Assembly (NCBI GenBank): GCA_019751575.1
Contig: JAIENF010000309.1
Span: forward strand, 1-5,119
DNA length: 5,119 nucleotides
Direction: 5' to 3'
Origin: Burkholderiales bacterium
GTDB lineage: Bacteria; Pseudomonadota; Gammaproteobacteria; Burkholderiales; CAIKXV01
Position 1 is the first letter of the stretch; every line of letters begins with the position of its first letter. Below the pieces are notes generated by a model, which was given only the letters and a program-made list of their open reading frames with translations, did no database searches and was not told where the DNA came from. Shown here piece after piece: positions 1 through 5,119 of the stretch. A program made the position numbers and the translations under genes.

Positions 1-650
1 CGCGTGGCACCGCCACGGAAGATGATCCCGCGCGCCGGGTCGGCCTGCACGTAGAGCCGGCCGATGTCGAAGGTGGCATCGGTGAGGTCGCCCGGCGTGG
101 CCGGATCGACCACCTGCGAACCGTTGGACCCACGCACGACCAGGATCTGGTGATTGGCAGCGTCGAGGAAATTCTCGGCAAGGATGCAAGGGAAGACCGC
201 GTTGACCGTCGCCGGGGTCAGGCCGATGCGACCGGAAAGCGGATCGCCCACCTGCAGCGCCCAGTTCGCGGCCGGCGGGTTTGCCGCGGACCCGCAGTCG
301 GCGAGGGTGTCCACCTCCTGGCCGCCCCCGGGGGCGAGTTGCGGCAGTGCGACGCTGGTGGCGCCGCCCGGCGAACCGTTCCAGCCATAGAAGCCCGCGA
401 GCCTGAGGCTGTCGCCGATGTAGCGCAGGGCCTCGACGCCGCCTTCCTGCATGCGCGCGAACTCGTCCTGCACCTTGAAGCCGCGGGACGTCCCGGCCAT
501 CATCACCAGCAGGCCGAGCGTCAGGAACAGCCCGACGGTCATGCCGACCAGCAGTTCGACCAGCGAAACCCCGTGCGCCGCCCTGCGCGTGCGCGATGGA
601 ACCAGCAGGGATCGGGCGCCGGCCGTGCGCGGCTTCAGGCTCATGGACAT
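1..650 (-). CDS. pilW: Type IV pilus minor pilin PilW (C-terminus cut off by window edge)
   Basis: A minor pilin of the type IVa priming complex, expected in the inner membrane and at the pilus base or tip. About 216 residues are visible and the frame is open to position 1, so the C-terminal part is missing (PilW proteins are usually over 300 residues). The leader is 27 residues and basic, ending in AHG. Cleavage would fall at G27|V28 in the motif GVSLVELLVG, with the conserved Glu5 at E32. A hydrophobic helix follows at about 28-52. Further in, the segments EALRYIGDSLRLAGFYGW (about 73-90) and VDTLADCG (113-120) are typical of PilW. The start at 650 is preferred because a weak GGTG lies 8 nt upstream. 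An alternative ATG at 644 overlaps the pilV stop as ATGA. Val instead of Phe at +1 is a mild variation. Family assignment is confident; the start is less so. Confidence 0.9.
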   Translation of the reverse strand, partial: MSMSLKPRTAGARSLLVPSRTRRAAHGVSLVELLVGMTVGLFLTLGLLVMMAGTSRGFKVQDEFARMQEGGVEALRYIGDSLRLAGFYGWNGSPGGATSVALPQLAPGGGQEVDTLADCGSAANPPAANWALQVGDPLSGRIGLTPATVNAVFPCILAENFLDAANHQILVVRGSNGSQVVDPATPGDLTDATFDIGRLYVQADPARGIIFRGGAT

Positions 651-1273
651 GGGATCTGCACCATCACGTCTAGGGTCACCACGCGGCGCTGCAACTCGTT
701 TCCGTACTGCCCGGCGCCGCAGGTCGAATTGGCCGGCACCGACGTCGCGTCGCGTCCCTGCCAGGCGACGCTGACCGTGTAGCGCTGGCCGAAGAAGAAG
801 CGTCCTGCCGGGGTCGCCGGAGGCGCAGGGCACGCACCGATCGCGGCGCCCGTGGCCGCCACGCAGCCGTTCGCGCGCAGGATGCCGGCCACGCGCGCAC
901 CACCGACGACTTCGCTTTCGCTCGCGCCGGCCAGGGAACCGTCCCACTGCGCGACGTCGTAGGCGACCGTCTCCGCCGGCGTGCAGGTGCTGGTCCCGCA
1001 GTTTCGAACTGCGCCACCGATCTGTGCAAAGCGCACGCCGTTGCCGACCGGCGCGAGGAGTGGCGCGGCCGCTGCATACTCCGCCGCCAGGGCCCGGTTG
1101 GAGCGCATCCGCTCCGCGATGTCGGTCGCGTAGGACAGTGCCTGCTGGCGCTGGAAGGCCTCGAACGAAGCACGTTGCCCCTTGGCCATCAACCCTGCGA
1201 GCCCGAGCAGCCCGAACATCAGGATGATCAGGGTGATCAGCACTTCGAGCAGGGTGAAGCCTCGGTTCAGCAT
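641..1273 (-). CDS. pilV: Type IV pilus minor pilin PilV
   Basis: A 210-residue minor pilin that would join FimT/FimU, PilW, PilX and PilE in the complex that primes pilus assembly. The leader is very short (MLNRG), with cleavage expected at G5|F6 in RGFTLLEVLI and Glu5 at E10. A hydrophobic helix spans about 6-30. The stretch DIAERMRSNR, about 20 residues after that helix, is a PilV signature I recognise. The C-terminal half holds several cysteines (including CGTSTC and a terminal IPCP), which could form disulfides in the periplasm. The ATG at 1273 is chosen because the prepilin motif follows at once; the frame is open further upstream but that part is an antisense-like shadow of fimT without a pilin motif. 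The start overlaps the fimT stop by 7 nt and the end overlaps pilW, so translational coupling is likely. No clear Shine-Dalgarno is seen. Confidence 0.92.
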   Translation of the reverse strand: MLNRGFTLLEVLITLIILMFGLLGLAGLMAKGQRASFEAFQRQQALSYATDIAERMRSNRALAAEYAAAAPLLAPVGNGVRFAQIGGAVRNCGTSTCTPAETVAYDVAQWDGSLAGASESEVVGGARVAGILRANGCVAATGAAIGACPAPPATPAGRFFFGQRYTVSVAWQGRDATSVPANSTCGAGQYGNELQRRVVTLDVMVQIPCP

Positions 1274-1848
1274 GGCGGCGTGGCGTTGTCCTGGTTGACG
1301 GCAGTGACGCGGCCGACGAGGCCGAACATCAACACCCGGGTGCGCGAGTCCGCCGCACCCGTGCTGTCGTCGGTGATGGTGATGCCGTCGTTGGCGCCGA
1401 TCGCCGAGGCGCGGATCACCTGGCCGCGCGGTCCGAAGATGATCGTGTTCGCGAAGTCGGCCACCGCCGAGCAGATGCGCACCTGGCCGCCGACACCCTG
1501 CTGCACCTTGATCAGCTCGCCGGCGTCCATCGTGGTGTTGCCATTGTTGTCGACGAAGATGCACCAGCCTTCGCGCCAGGTGGTGCCGGTGACGGTGCAC
1601 CCTCCGAAACCGGCCCTGGCGATGACGACCCGTCCGCTGAACCGCACGGCCTCGGAACGGGCGAGCGCGAAGTCGCCGAGCATGTCGGAGGTGATCGCAC
1701 GCACCCGCTGGTCGCGGATGAAGTTCTGGAAACTGGGCAGGCCGGCGGCGAGCAGGATTCCCGCGATGACCAGCACGATGAGCAGTTCCACGAGCGTGAA
1801 GCCGTTGCGGGGTCGGGGGAGGCGCGCCGGGCGCATGCTGGGCATCAT
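1267..1848 (-). CDS. fimT: GspH/FimT-family minor pseudopilin
   Basis: A 193-residue pseudopilin of the GspH/FimT/FimU family, which starts the minor-pilin complex of type IV pili. The leader is 16 residues (MMPSMRPARLPRPRNG), or 12 if translation starts at the Met at 1836. Cleavage is expected at G16|F17 in NGFTLVELLIVL, with Glu5 at E21. The helix spans about 17-38. The sequence then shows ALARSEAVRF (61-70), the typical FimT helix, WCIFVDNNGNTTMDAGE (95-111) and IIFGPRGQV (136-144), matching the family beta-sheet region. The DNNGN...D part resembles a calcium-binding loop; this is inference. Cys84, Cys96 and Cys126 and a C-terminal Cys are present. The gene lies 7 nt after the pilE stop and overlaps pilV, so it belongs to one operon. 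It has no clear ribosome binding site of its own. FimT and FimU cannot be told apart from the sequence alone. Confidence 0.92.
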   Translation of the reverse strand: MMPSMRPARLPRPRNGFTLVELLIVLVIAGILLAAGLPSFQNFIRDQRVRAITSDMLGDFALARSEAVRFSGRVVIARAGFGGCTVTGTTWREGWCIFVDNNGNTTMDAGELIKVQQGVGGQVRICSAVADFANTIIFGPRGQVIRASAIGANDGITITDDSTGAADSRTRVLMFGLVGRVTAVNQDNATPPC

Positions 1849-1855
1849 CGGGGCG

Positions 1856-2410
1856 CTACCGGTCGGTCCACTGGAGGTCGGTGCCGTTCTCGAACGAGCC
1901 GTTGGTGTTCATGTCCCGCCAGCGCAGGCCGGTGGAGTCGATGCACAGTCCGCCATCGGCGGCGGTCGCGATCGGACCGCCGGCGAGCGGCTGCAGGCAG
2001 GCGATGTAACCCGCGGGCGGCCCGGCCACTGCAGTGATGGCGGGTGCGTTGTAGCGCAGGTTCGCGGAGGTGCCCGGATCGGGGAACACCATCGGCAACT
2101 GGTTCGCGCCGTTGCCCAGGCCCGCCGTGGCATAGGCGCGCCGGTCGAGGAAAAGCTGCTCCTGGCGCTGCGCGAAGTCCTGGAGCCATTGCTGGCCCTC
2201 TGATCGGTAACCGCGGATCACGTAGGCCACGTAGGACGGGTAGGCAACCGCGGCCAGGATCGACACGATCACCACCACGATCATCACTTCGATCAGGGTG
2301 AATCCGTGCGCCGGTGTGGCGCCCGGCGCGTGCGCCCGCCCGCCCGCCGCGAGGACGCCAGGCTGGATCTGGACGGGAGACTGCGATCGGGAAAACGGAC
2401 GTCGGATCAT
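1856..2410 (-). CDS. pilE: Type IV pilin PilE-like (minor pilin), first gene of the operon
   Basis: A 184-residue type IVa pilin of the PilE group. The prepilin site is HGFTLIEVMIVVVIV with cleavage expected at G36|F37 and Glu5 at E41. The hydrophobic helix at about 37-57 ends in AAVAYPSYVAYV, which is highly typical. EGQQWLQDFAQRQEQLFLDRRAY (71-93) matches the PilE alpha1-C helix region. Cys138 and Cys156 probably form the C-terminal disulfide loop, and GLRWRDMNTNG follows. In P. aeruginosa and Xanthomonas the similarly named PilE is a minor pilin encoded with fimT/U, pilV, pilW and pilX; here it leads the set. The start is well supported by AAAGAGG 5 nt upstream, and no other start codon lies before the cleavage site. 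This makes the leader 36 residues, unusually long. A main-pilin role cannot be excluded, but the minor-pilin operon context argues against it. Confidence 0.9.
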   Translation of the reverse strand: MIRRPFSRSQSPVQIQPGVLAAGGRAHAPGATPAHGFTLIEVMIVVVIVSILAAVAYPSYVAYVIRGYRSEGQQWLQDFAQRQEQLFLDRRAYATAGLGNGANQLPMVFPDPGTSANLRYNAPAITAVAGPPAGYIACLQPLAGGPIATAADGGLCIDSTGLRWRDMNTNGSFENGTDLQWTDR

Positions 2411-2415
2411 GACTA

Positions 2416-2422
2416 CCTCTTT
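2416..2422 (-). promoter_or_regulatory. Ribosome binding site of pilE
   Basis: On the minus strand the sequence AAAGAGG lies 5 nt before the ATG at 2410. It is the only good Shine-Dalgarno in the pilin operon. It fixes the pilE start and therefore supports the long leader peptide. The following three genes appear to depend on coupling. Confidence 0.75.
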
Positions 2423-2432
2423 GACTTCAGCA

Positions 2433-2446
2433 TGTTATCGATGACA
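2433..2446. promoter_or_regulatory. 14-bp near-palindrome in the pilE leader, possible operator
   Basis: TGTTATCGATGACA is symmetric except for one pair (6 of 7 base pairs match). It sits 22 to 36 nt before the pilE start codon, where a regulator could affect transcription. Its half-sites do not match the CRP/Vfr (TGTGA-N6-TCACA) or FNR (TTGAT-N4-ATCAA) patterns well. A 14-bp near-palindrome may arise by chance, so the role is uncertain. Confidence 0.25.
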
Positions 2447-2519
2447 GGACGGGGGCTCCAACGGCGGCAGACGAGCGGCGCCGTTCGGCGCCTGAGTGGT
2501 GCCGGGTGTGCGCTTCTAC

Positions 2520-2539
2520 TGGGGAAAACCTGTGGAAAA
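2520..2539. repeat. Two tandem DnaA-box-like 9-mers
   Basis: TGGGGAAAA (2520-2528) and TGTGGAAAA (2531-2539) are direct repeats that differ at one base and are spaced 11 bp, one helical turn. On the minus strand the second reads TTTTCCACA, which fits the DnaA-box consensus TTWTNCACA in full. The first reads TTTTCCCCA, one mismatch. They lie about 110-130 bp upstream of the pilE start in an A-rich patch of an otherwise GC-rich spacer. A DnaA or other protein binding site is possible; an origin is not supported by two boxes and no AT-rich unwinding region. Confidence 0.4.
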
Positions 2540-2632
2540 AGTCCTGTCCGCGGCCAGGGGACGGCCCTCCGGCCGATCCGGGAGCCATGGCCGCAGATCG
2601 TGTAACGGTCATGGCGCGCTCCACTTGAGCGT

Positions 2633-2660
2633 CGGGCCGGGCCCGCGGCGGCCCGGCCCG
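2633..2660. repeat. Perfect 11-bp GC-only inverted repeat (hairpin)
   Basis: CGGGCCGGGCC (2633-2643) is followed by the loop CGCGGC and by GGCCCGGCCCG (2650-2660), the exact reverse complement. The stem is entirely G:C and would be very stable in RNA or extruded DNA. No T-run follows on either strand, so it is not a classical intrinsic terminator. It lies between the divergent pilin operon and tRNA-Thr promoters and touches the tandem repeat on its right. Confidence 0.6.
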
Positions 2661-2696
2661 CGATACGGGGCCCGATACGGGACTCGATACGGGACG
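2661..2696. repeat. Three tandem copies of a 12-bp repeat
   Basis: CGATACGGGGCC, CGATACGGGACT and CGATACGGGACG follow one another without gaps; the first nine bases are identical in all three. A partial GGAC follows. The array directly follows the GC hairpin, and its last base overlaps the proposed -35 element of the tRNA promoter. It could be a protein-binding array or a small minisatellite. The count may vary between strains. Confidence 0.8.
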
Positions 2697-2724
2697 GGAC
2701 ATCCGCGTGCTGCATTGATATCAT
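2696..2724 (+). promoter_or_regulatory. Probable sigma-70 promoter of tRNA-Thr
   Basis: GGGACA (2696-2701; four of six bases of TTGACA) is followed after 17 bp by TATCAT (2719-2724; five of six bases of TATAAT). A TG at 2716-2717 makes an extended -10. Transcription would begin near 2731, giving a 5' leader of about 28 nt before the mature tRNA. The GC-rich stretch just after the -10 (CGGCCCTCG) is in keeping with a stringently controlled tRNA promoter, though this is inference. Confidence 0.5.
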
Positions 2725-2758
2725 TCGGCCCTCGCAAACGGCAGCAGCGTGCGGCAGT

Positions 2759-2834
<76 letters not shown>

Positions 2835-3050
2835 TCCAGCGCCCTCCGCCGCCCTCCGGCACCCGTCCGCAACGTCAGGTACCGTGCGGGCCTGCCGTCC
2901 CGATGCCGCTCGCACGCGCGAACTCCGTGCATGACGTTCTCGGCGATCCTGACGTATCCGCACGTCGGACGCGTGCATTCCTTGCGTTCGGGAAGGCGGG
3001 TTTTGCGCGGTAGGGACCGTGACTGCCTGCACTGCGCTTTGCGACCGATC
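2835..3050. other. Non-coding spacer after tRNA-Thr
   Basis: I see no gene here. Short open frames on both strands lack a ribosome binding site and any recognisable motif. Small inverted repeats exist, such as GACGT-N6-ACGTC (2951-2966), but none is followed by a T-run. No duplicated tRNA 3' end was seen that would point to an integrated element, and no integrase gene is present. Confidence 0.6.
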
Positions 3051-3059
3051 TGCTAGAGT
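3051..3059 (+). promoter_or_regulatory. Possible extended -10 promoter of the diguanylate cyclase gene
   Basis: TGCTAGAGT matches an extended -10 (TGn plus TAGAGT, four of six bases of TATAAT). No convincing -35 is found at 16-18 bp upstream. Transcription would start near 3066 and leave a 5' leader of about 95 nt before the GTG start. The call is tentative. Confidence 0.3.
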
Positions 3060-3160
3060 CACCGTTCGCCTGCGGTCGGATCCTGGCCGGTTCGGTTCTC
3101 ACCCCGGGCGAATCCTGCGGCCGCATCCCTTTCCAGATCCTTTCGACGATTCCCCTCCAC

Positions 3161-4201
3161 GTGGTAGCTCCGAGCGACATCGCCAACATCGCATTGCGCC
3201 GCATGGTCGAGCTCGGCATCGCGCCGACGCCCGAAAACTTCGAGCGCTACTACCGCGATACCGAATCGACGCTGGCGCTGGCTGCGCCGCTCGCAGAGAC
3301 CTTTCGCGCGCGCAGCGACGAAGCCGCTCCGGAAGCACCTGCGGCGGCGTGGGGGCATGCGATGGACCAGTTCACGCACCGCCTCGAACAGGTCACCGGC
3401 ACGCTGGCCACCCTGCTCGAGCGCACGGGGCAGGCAGCACTCCACGGGGCGCGGCCAGCGCCGCCGCCGATGCCGCTGCCCGGTGCCTATGCCCATCCGC
3501 GGCAGGCGGCGCCTGCGGTGGCGGCCGACCGGGCGCCTGCGCCTTCCTCTGCGGCCCCGCTGCCACGGGAGGTGCGTACGCTGATCGAGCGCATGGATGC
3601 CGCGACCACCGAGATCCGCGACGAACTGCAGGCGTCCCGCGCTGAACTGGGCGAGACCCGCGGCGAACTGAAGTCGATCCGCGACCAGCTCAACGAAGCG
3701 CGGGAAGCGGTGCAGCACGACCCGTTGACCGGCGTGCTGAACCGGCGCGGCATGGACATCGTCCTGCCGCGCGAGGTGGCCCGCGCGCGCCGCGTGAACG
3801 CGCCGCTGTCGGTCGGCATGATCGATCTCGACCACTTCAAGCACATCAACGACACCTTCGGGCACCAGGCCGGTGATCGCGTGCTGGTGCACATGACCGA
3901 GCTGATGCGCTCGGTGCTGCGCGAGACCGACCTCATCGTGCGCTACGGCGGCGAGGAATTCCTGGTGATCCTGCCCGATACCGACATGGAAGGCGCGCGC
4001 CTCGTGCTCGACCGGTTGCAGGACATCGTGGTCAAGAGCCCGGTGATCCATGAAGGCCGGCGTATCTCGGTCGGCTTCTCTGCCGGCGTGGCGCAGTTCC
4101 GCGATGACGACAACGGCGCGACGCTGGTGCTGCGGGCCGATCGCGCCCTGCAGACCGCGAAGCGGGCCGGCCGCAGCCAGGTGGTCCTGGCAGAGGTGTG
4201 A
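3161..4201 (+). CDS. Soluble GGDEF-domain diguanylate cyclase
   Basis: A 346-residue protein expected to join two GTP into c-di-GMP in the cytoplasm. No membrane segment or signal peptide is present. Residues 1-45 (SDIANIALRRMVELGIAPTPENFERYY) resemble a short N-terminal helical region I recall from other proteobacterial GGDEF proteins with a P-x-x-(N/Y)-(F/Y) motif. A Pro/Ala-rich linker spans 97-136, and a charged coiled coil spans about 137-185, probably for dimerisation. The GGDEF domain starts at HDPLTGVLNRRG (186-197). It has metal-binding IDLDHFKHIND (221-231), the active loop GGEEF (263-267), and the inhibitory RxxD site R254-D257 five residues before it. So it should be active and feedback-inhibited. 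No phosphodiesterase domain follows. The GTG start is chosen because the N-terminal similarity begins there and no earlier in-frame start is found. No Shine-Dalgarno is visible, which is odd. It converges on amiC. Confidence 0.92.
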   Translation: MVAPSDIANIALRRMVELGIAPTPENFERYYRDTESTLALAAPLAETFRARSDEAAPEAPAAAWGHAMDQFTHRLEQVTGTLATLLERTGQAALHGARPAPPPMPLPGAYAHPRQAAPAVAADRAPAPSSAAPLPREVRTLIERMDAATTEIRDELQASRAELGETRGELKSIRDQLNEAREAVQHDPLTGVLNRRGMDIVLPREVARARRVNAPLSVGMIDLDHFKHINDTFGHQAGDRVLVHMTELMRSVLRETDLIVRYGGEEFLVILPDTDMEGARLVLDRLQDIVVKSPVIHEGRRISVGFSAGVAQFRDDDNGATLVLRADRALQTAKRAGRSQVVLAEV

Positions 4202-4239
4202 CCCGGCGCCGCCGCGCCGGGCGCTGGCGCCATCAGCGC
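4202..4239. terminator. Two adjacent GC hairpins between convergent genes, possible bidirectional terminator
   Basis: CCCGGCGC (4202-4209) and GCGCCGGG (4214-4221) form a perfect 8-bp stem with loop CGCC, beginning right after the cyclase stop codon. A second stem, GCGCTG (4221-4226) with CAGCGC (4234-4239), has a 7-nt loop and overlaps the amiC stop. They share base 4221, so both may not form fully at once. No T-run follows on either strand, so termination is inferred from position and stem strength only. Confidence 0.4.
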
Positions 4240-5119
4240 GGGCGGGTCATGCCGGGCGTCTGGGCGATATAGCGCCGGATGCCGTCGAGGATCGACTGTG
4301 CGATCCGCTCCTGCTGGAATTCGTCCGCGAGCCGCTGCTCTTCCTCGGGGTTCGAGATGAATGCGGTCTCGATCAGGATGGACGGGATGTCCGGTGCCTT
4401 CAGTACCGCGAAGCCTGCCTGCTCGACCTGCTTGCGGTGCAACCGGTTGACGCGACCGAGTTCCGACAGCACGGTGCGCCCGAGCCGGAGGCTGTCGTTG
4501 ATGGTCGCCGTCTGCGACAGGTCGAGCAGCGTCTGCTTGAGGATGGGATCCGACACGTTCAGGTTCACCCCGCCGATCAGGTCGGCTGCGTTCTCGCGCG
4601 AGGCCAGCCAGCGCGCGGCGGCCGACGTCGCCCCTGACAGCGACAGCGCGTAGACGGACGAGCCGCGTGCGGTGGGCTGCATCCACGCATCCGCATGGAT
4701 CGACACGAACAGGTCGGCCTTGAGTGCGCGCGCCTTGACCACGCGCATGTGCAACGGCACGAAGTAGTCGCCGGTACGTACCAGGTGTGCCCGCATCCCC
4801 GGTTGTGCATCGATCAGGCGCGCGAGGCGCCGCCCGATCGAGAGCACGACGTCCTTCTCGCGCAATCCGGTCGGACCGATGGCCCCGGGGTCTTCGCCGC
4901 CGTGCCCGGGGTCGATCGCGATCACCACCGGACGCGCGCCCGGCGGAAGCCGCGTGCCACGGGCGGACGGGTCGGGTCCCTGGGAGGCGAACGCGCCCGG
5001 TGCTCCGCCGGCCGGCGGCCTTGTCGTGGCGGCGGGAGCAGGAACGGCGTCGGGCGCCGTGGGTGTCGCCGTCGGTGCAGCGGGTGCGGCGGCCGCCGCC
5101 GGTGCCGCGGGCAGGGCGG
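4233..5119 (-). CDS. amiC: N-acetylmuramoyl-L-alanine amidase, AmiC type (N-terminus cut off by window edge)
   Basis: The C-terminal ~295 residues of a zinc amidase (Amidase_3) that cuts the bond between muramic acid and the stem peptide in the periplasm, needed for splitting daughter cells. Catalytic features are AIDPGHGGEDPG (His ligand), REKDV (Glu ligand about 15 residues later), FVSIHAD (His ligand) and ILIETAFISN near the C-terminus with the catalytic Glu. Between SIHAD and the final motif lies the long insert (ENAADLIGGVN to NRLHRKQ) that in AmiB/AmiC carries the autoinhibitory helix released by activators such as EnvC or NlpD. Upstream of the domain (4929-5119) is a Pro/Ala/Thr-rich linker of about 63 residues in an open frame. 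The GTG at 4928 is therefore an internal Val, not the start. An AMIN domain and export signal would be expected beyond 5119 but are not visible. The protein ends 31 nt from the convergent cyclase gene. Confidence 0.93.
   Translation of the reverse strand, partial: ALPAAPAAAAAPAAPTATPTAPDAVPAPAATTRPPAGGAPGAFASQGPDPSARGTRLPPGARPVVIAIDPGHGGEDPGAIGPTGLREKDVVLSIGRRLARLIDAQPGMRAHLVRTGDYFVPLHMRVVKARALKADLFVSIHADAWMQPTARGSSVYALSLSGATSAAARWLASRENAADLIGGVNLNVSDPILKQTLLDLSQTATINDSLRLGRTVLSELGRVNRLHRKQVEQAGFAVLKAPDIPSILIETAFISNPEEEQRLADEFQQERIAQSILDGIRRYIAQTPGMTRPR

Noticed and set aside
1274..1600. N-terminal extension of the pilV frame
   Set aside because: The prepilin leader and cleavage motif start at 1273. 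The upstream part is Arg/His-rich and overlaps fimT out of frame.
1175..2203. Long plus-strand open frame of 342 codons
   Set aside because: It lies antisense to pilE and fimT, which have clear pilin motifs. Its protein has no recognisable domain and the frame reflects high GC content.
2429..2460. Sigma-70 promoter for pilE around GATAAC on the minus strand
   Set aside because: The -10 is weak and no -35 lies at a proper distance. A sigma-54 GG-N10-GC pattern was not found either.
3059..4051. Long minus-strand open frame of 330 codons
   Set aside because: It lies opposite the GGDEF gene. Its His/Arg-rich translation is typical of a reverse-strand shadow of a GC-rich gene.
4926..4928. GTG as the start of the amidase
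   Set aside because: The frame stays open to the window edge with a Pro/Ala linker typical of AmiB/AmiC-type enzymes, and a start here would leave no export signal.

Overview
The window is chromosomal DNA from a high-GC Gram-negative bacterium. Most third codon positions are G or C. The type IVa minor pilin cluster, the tRNA-Thr(CGU) and the AmiB/AmiC-type amidase with a Pro/Ala linker all fit a beta- or gammaproteobacterium. I lean towards Betaproteobacteria, but nothing here fixes the genus. No phage, transposon, CRISPR array or integrase is visible.

Layout. Positions 1-2410, minus strand: a tight operon of four prepilin-like genes, read from right to left as pilE-like, fimT/gspH-like, pilV and pilW. 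Gaps are 7 nt or overlaps, and pilW runs off the left edge. Each protein has a short basic leader, a G|(F/V)xLxE prepilin peptidase site and a hydrophobic N-terminal helix. Together they would form the minor-pilin priming complex of type IV pili. Downstream genes such as pilX and pilY1 would be expected beyond position 1, but this cannot be seen here.

Positions 2411-2758 are a non-coding spacer between the divergent pilin operon and the tRNA. It holds a good ribosome binding site for pilE, a 14-bp near-palindrome, two tandem DnaA-box-like 9-mers, an 11-bp GC hairpin, a three-copy 12-bp tandem repeat and a probable tRNA promoter. Positions 2759-2834 encode tRNA-Thr(CGU) with CCA included. Positions 2835-3160 are another spacer with only a weak promoter candidate.

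Positions 3161-4201, plus strand: a soluble diguanylate cyclase with an intact GG(E)EF active site and an intact RxxD inhibitory site, likely to make c-di-GMP. It converges on the 3' end of a periplasmic N-acetylmuramoyl-L-alanine amidase gene (amiC type, minus strand), which runs off the right edge. A pair of hairpins lies in the 31-nt gap and the amiC 3' end. Pili, c-di-GMP signalling and cell separation all concern the cell surface, but the window gives no direct evidence that these genes are co-regulated.

The region looks like ordinary core genome. I found no clear new system. The points most worth checking are the repeats and hairpin in the 2411-2758 spacer and the unusually long leader peptides of PilE and PilW.
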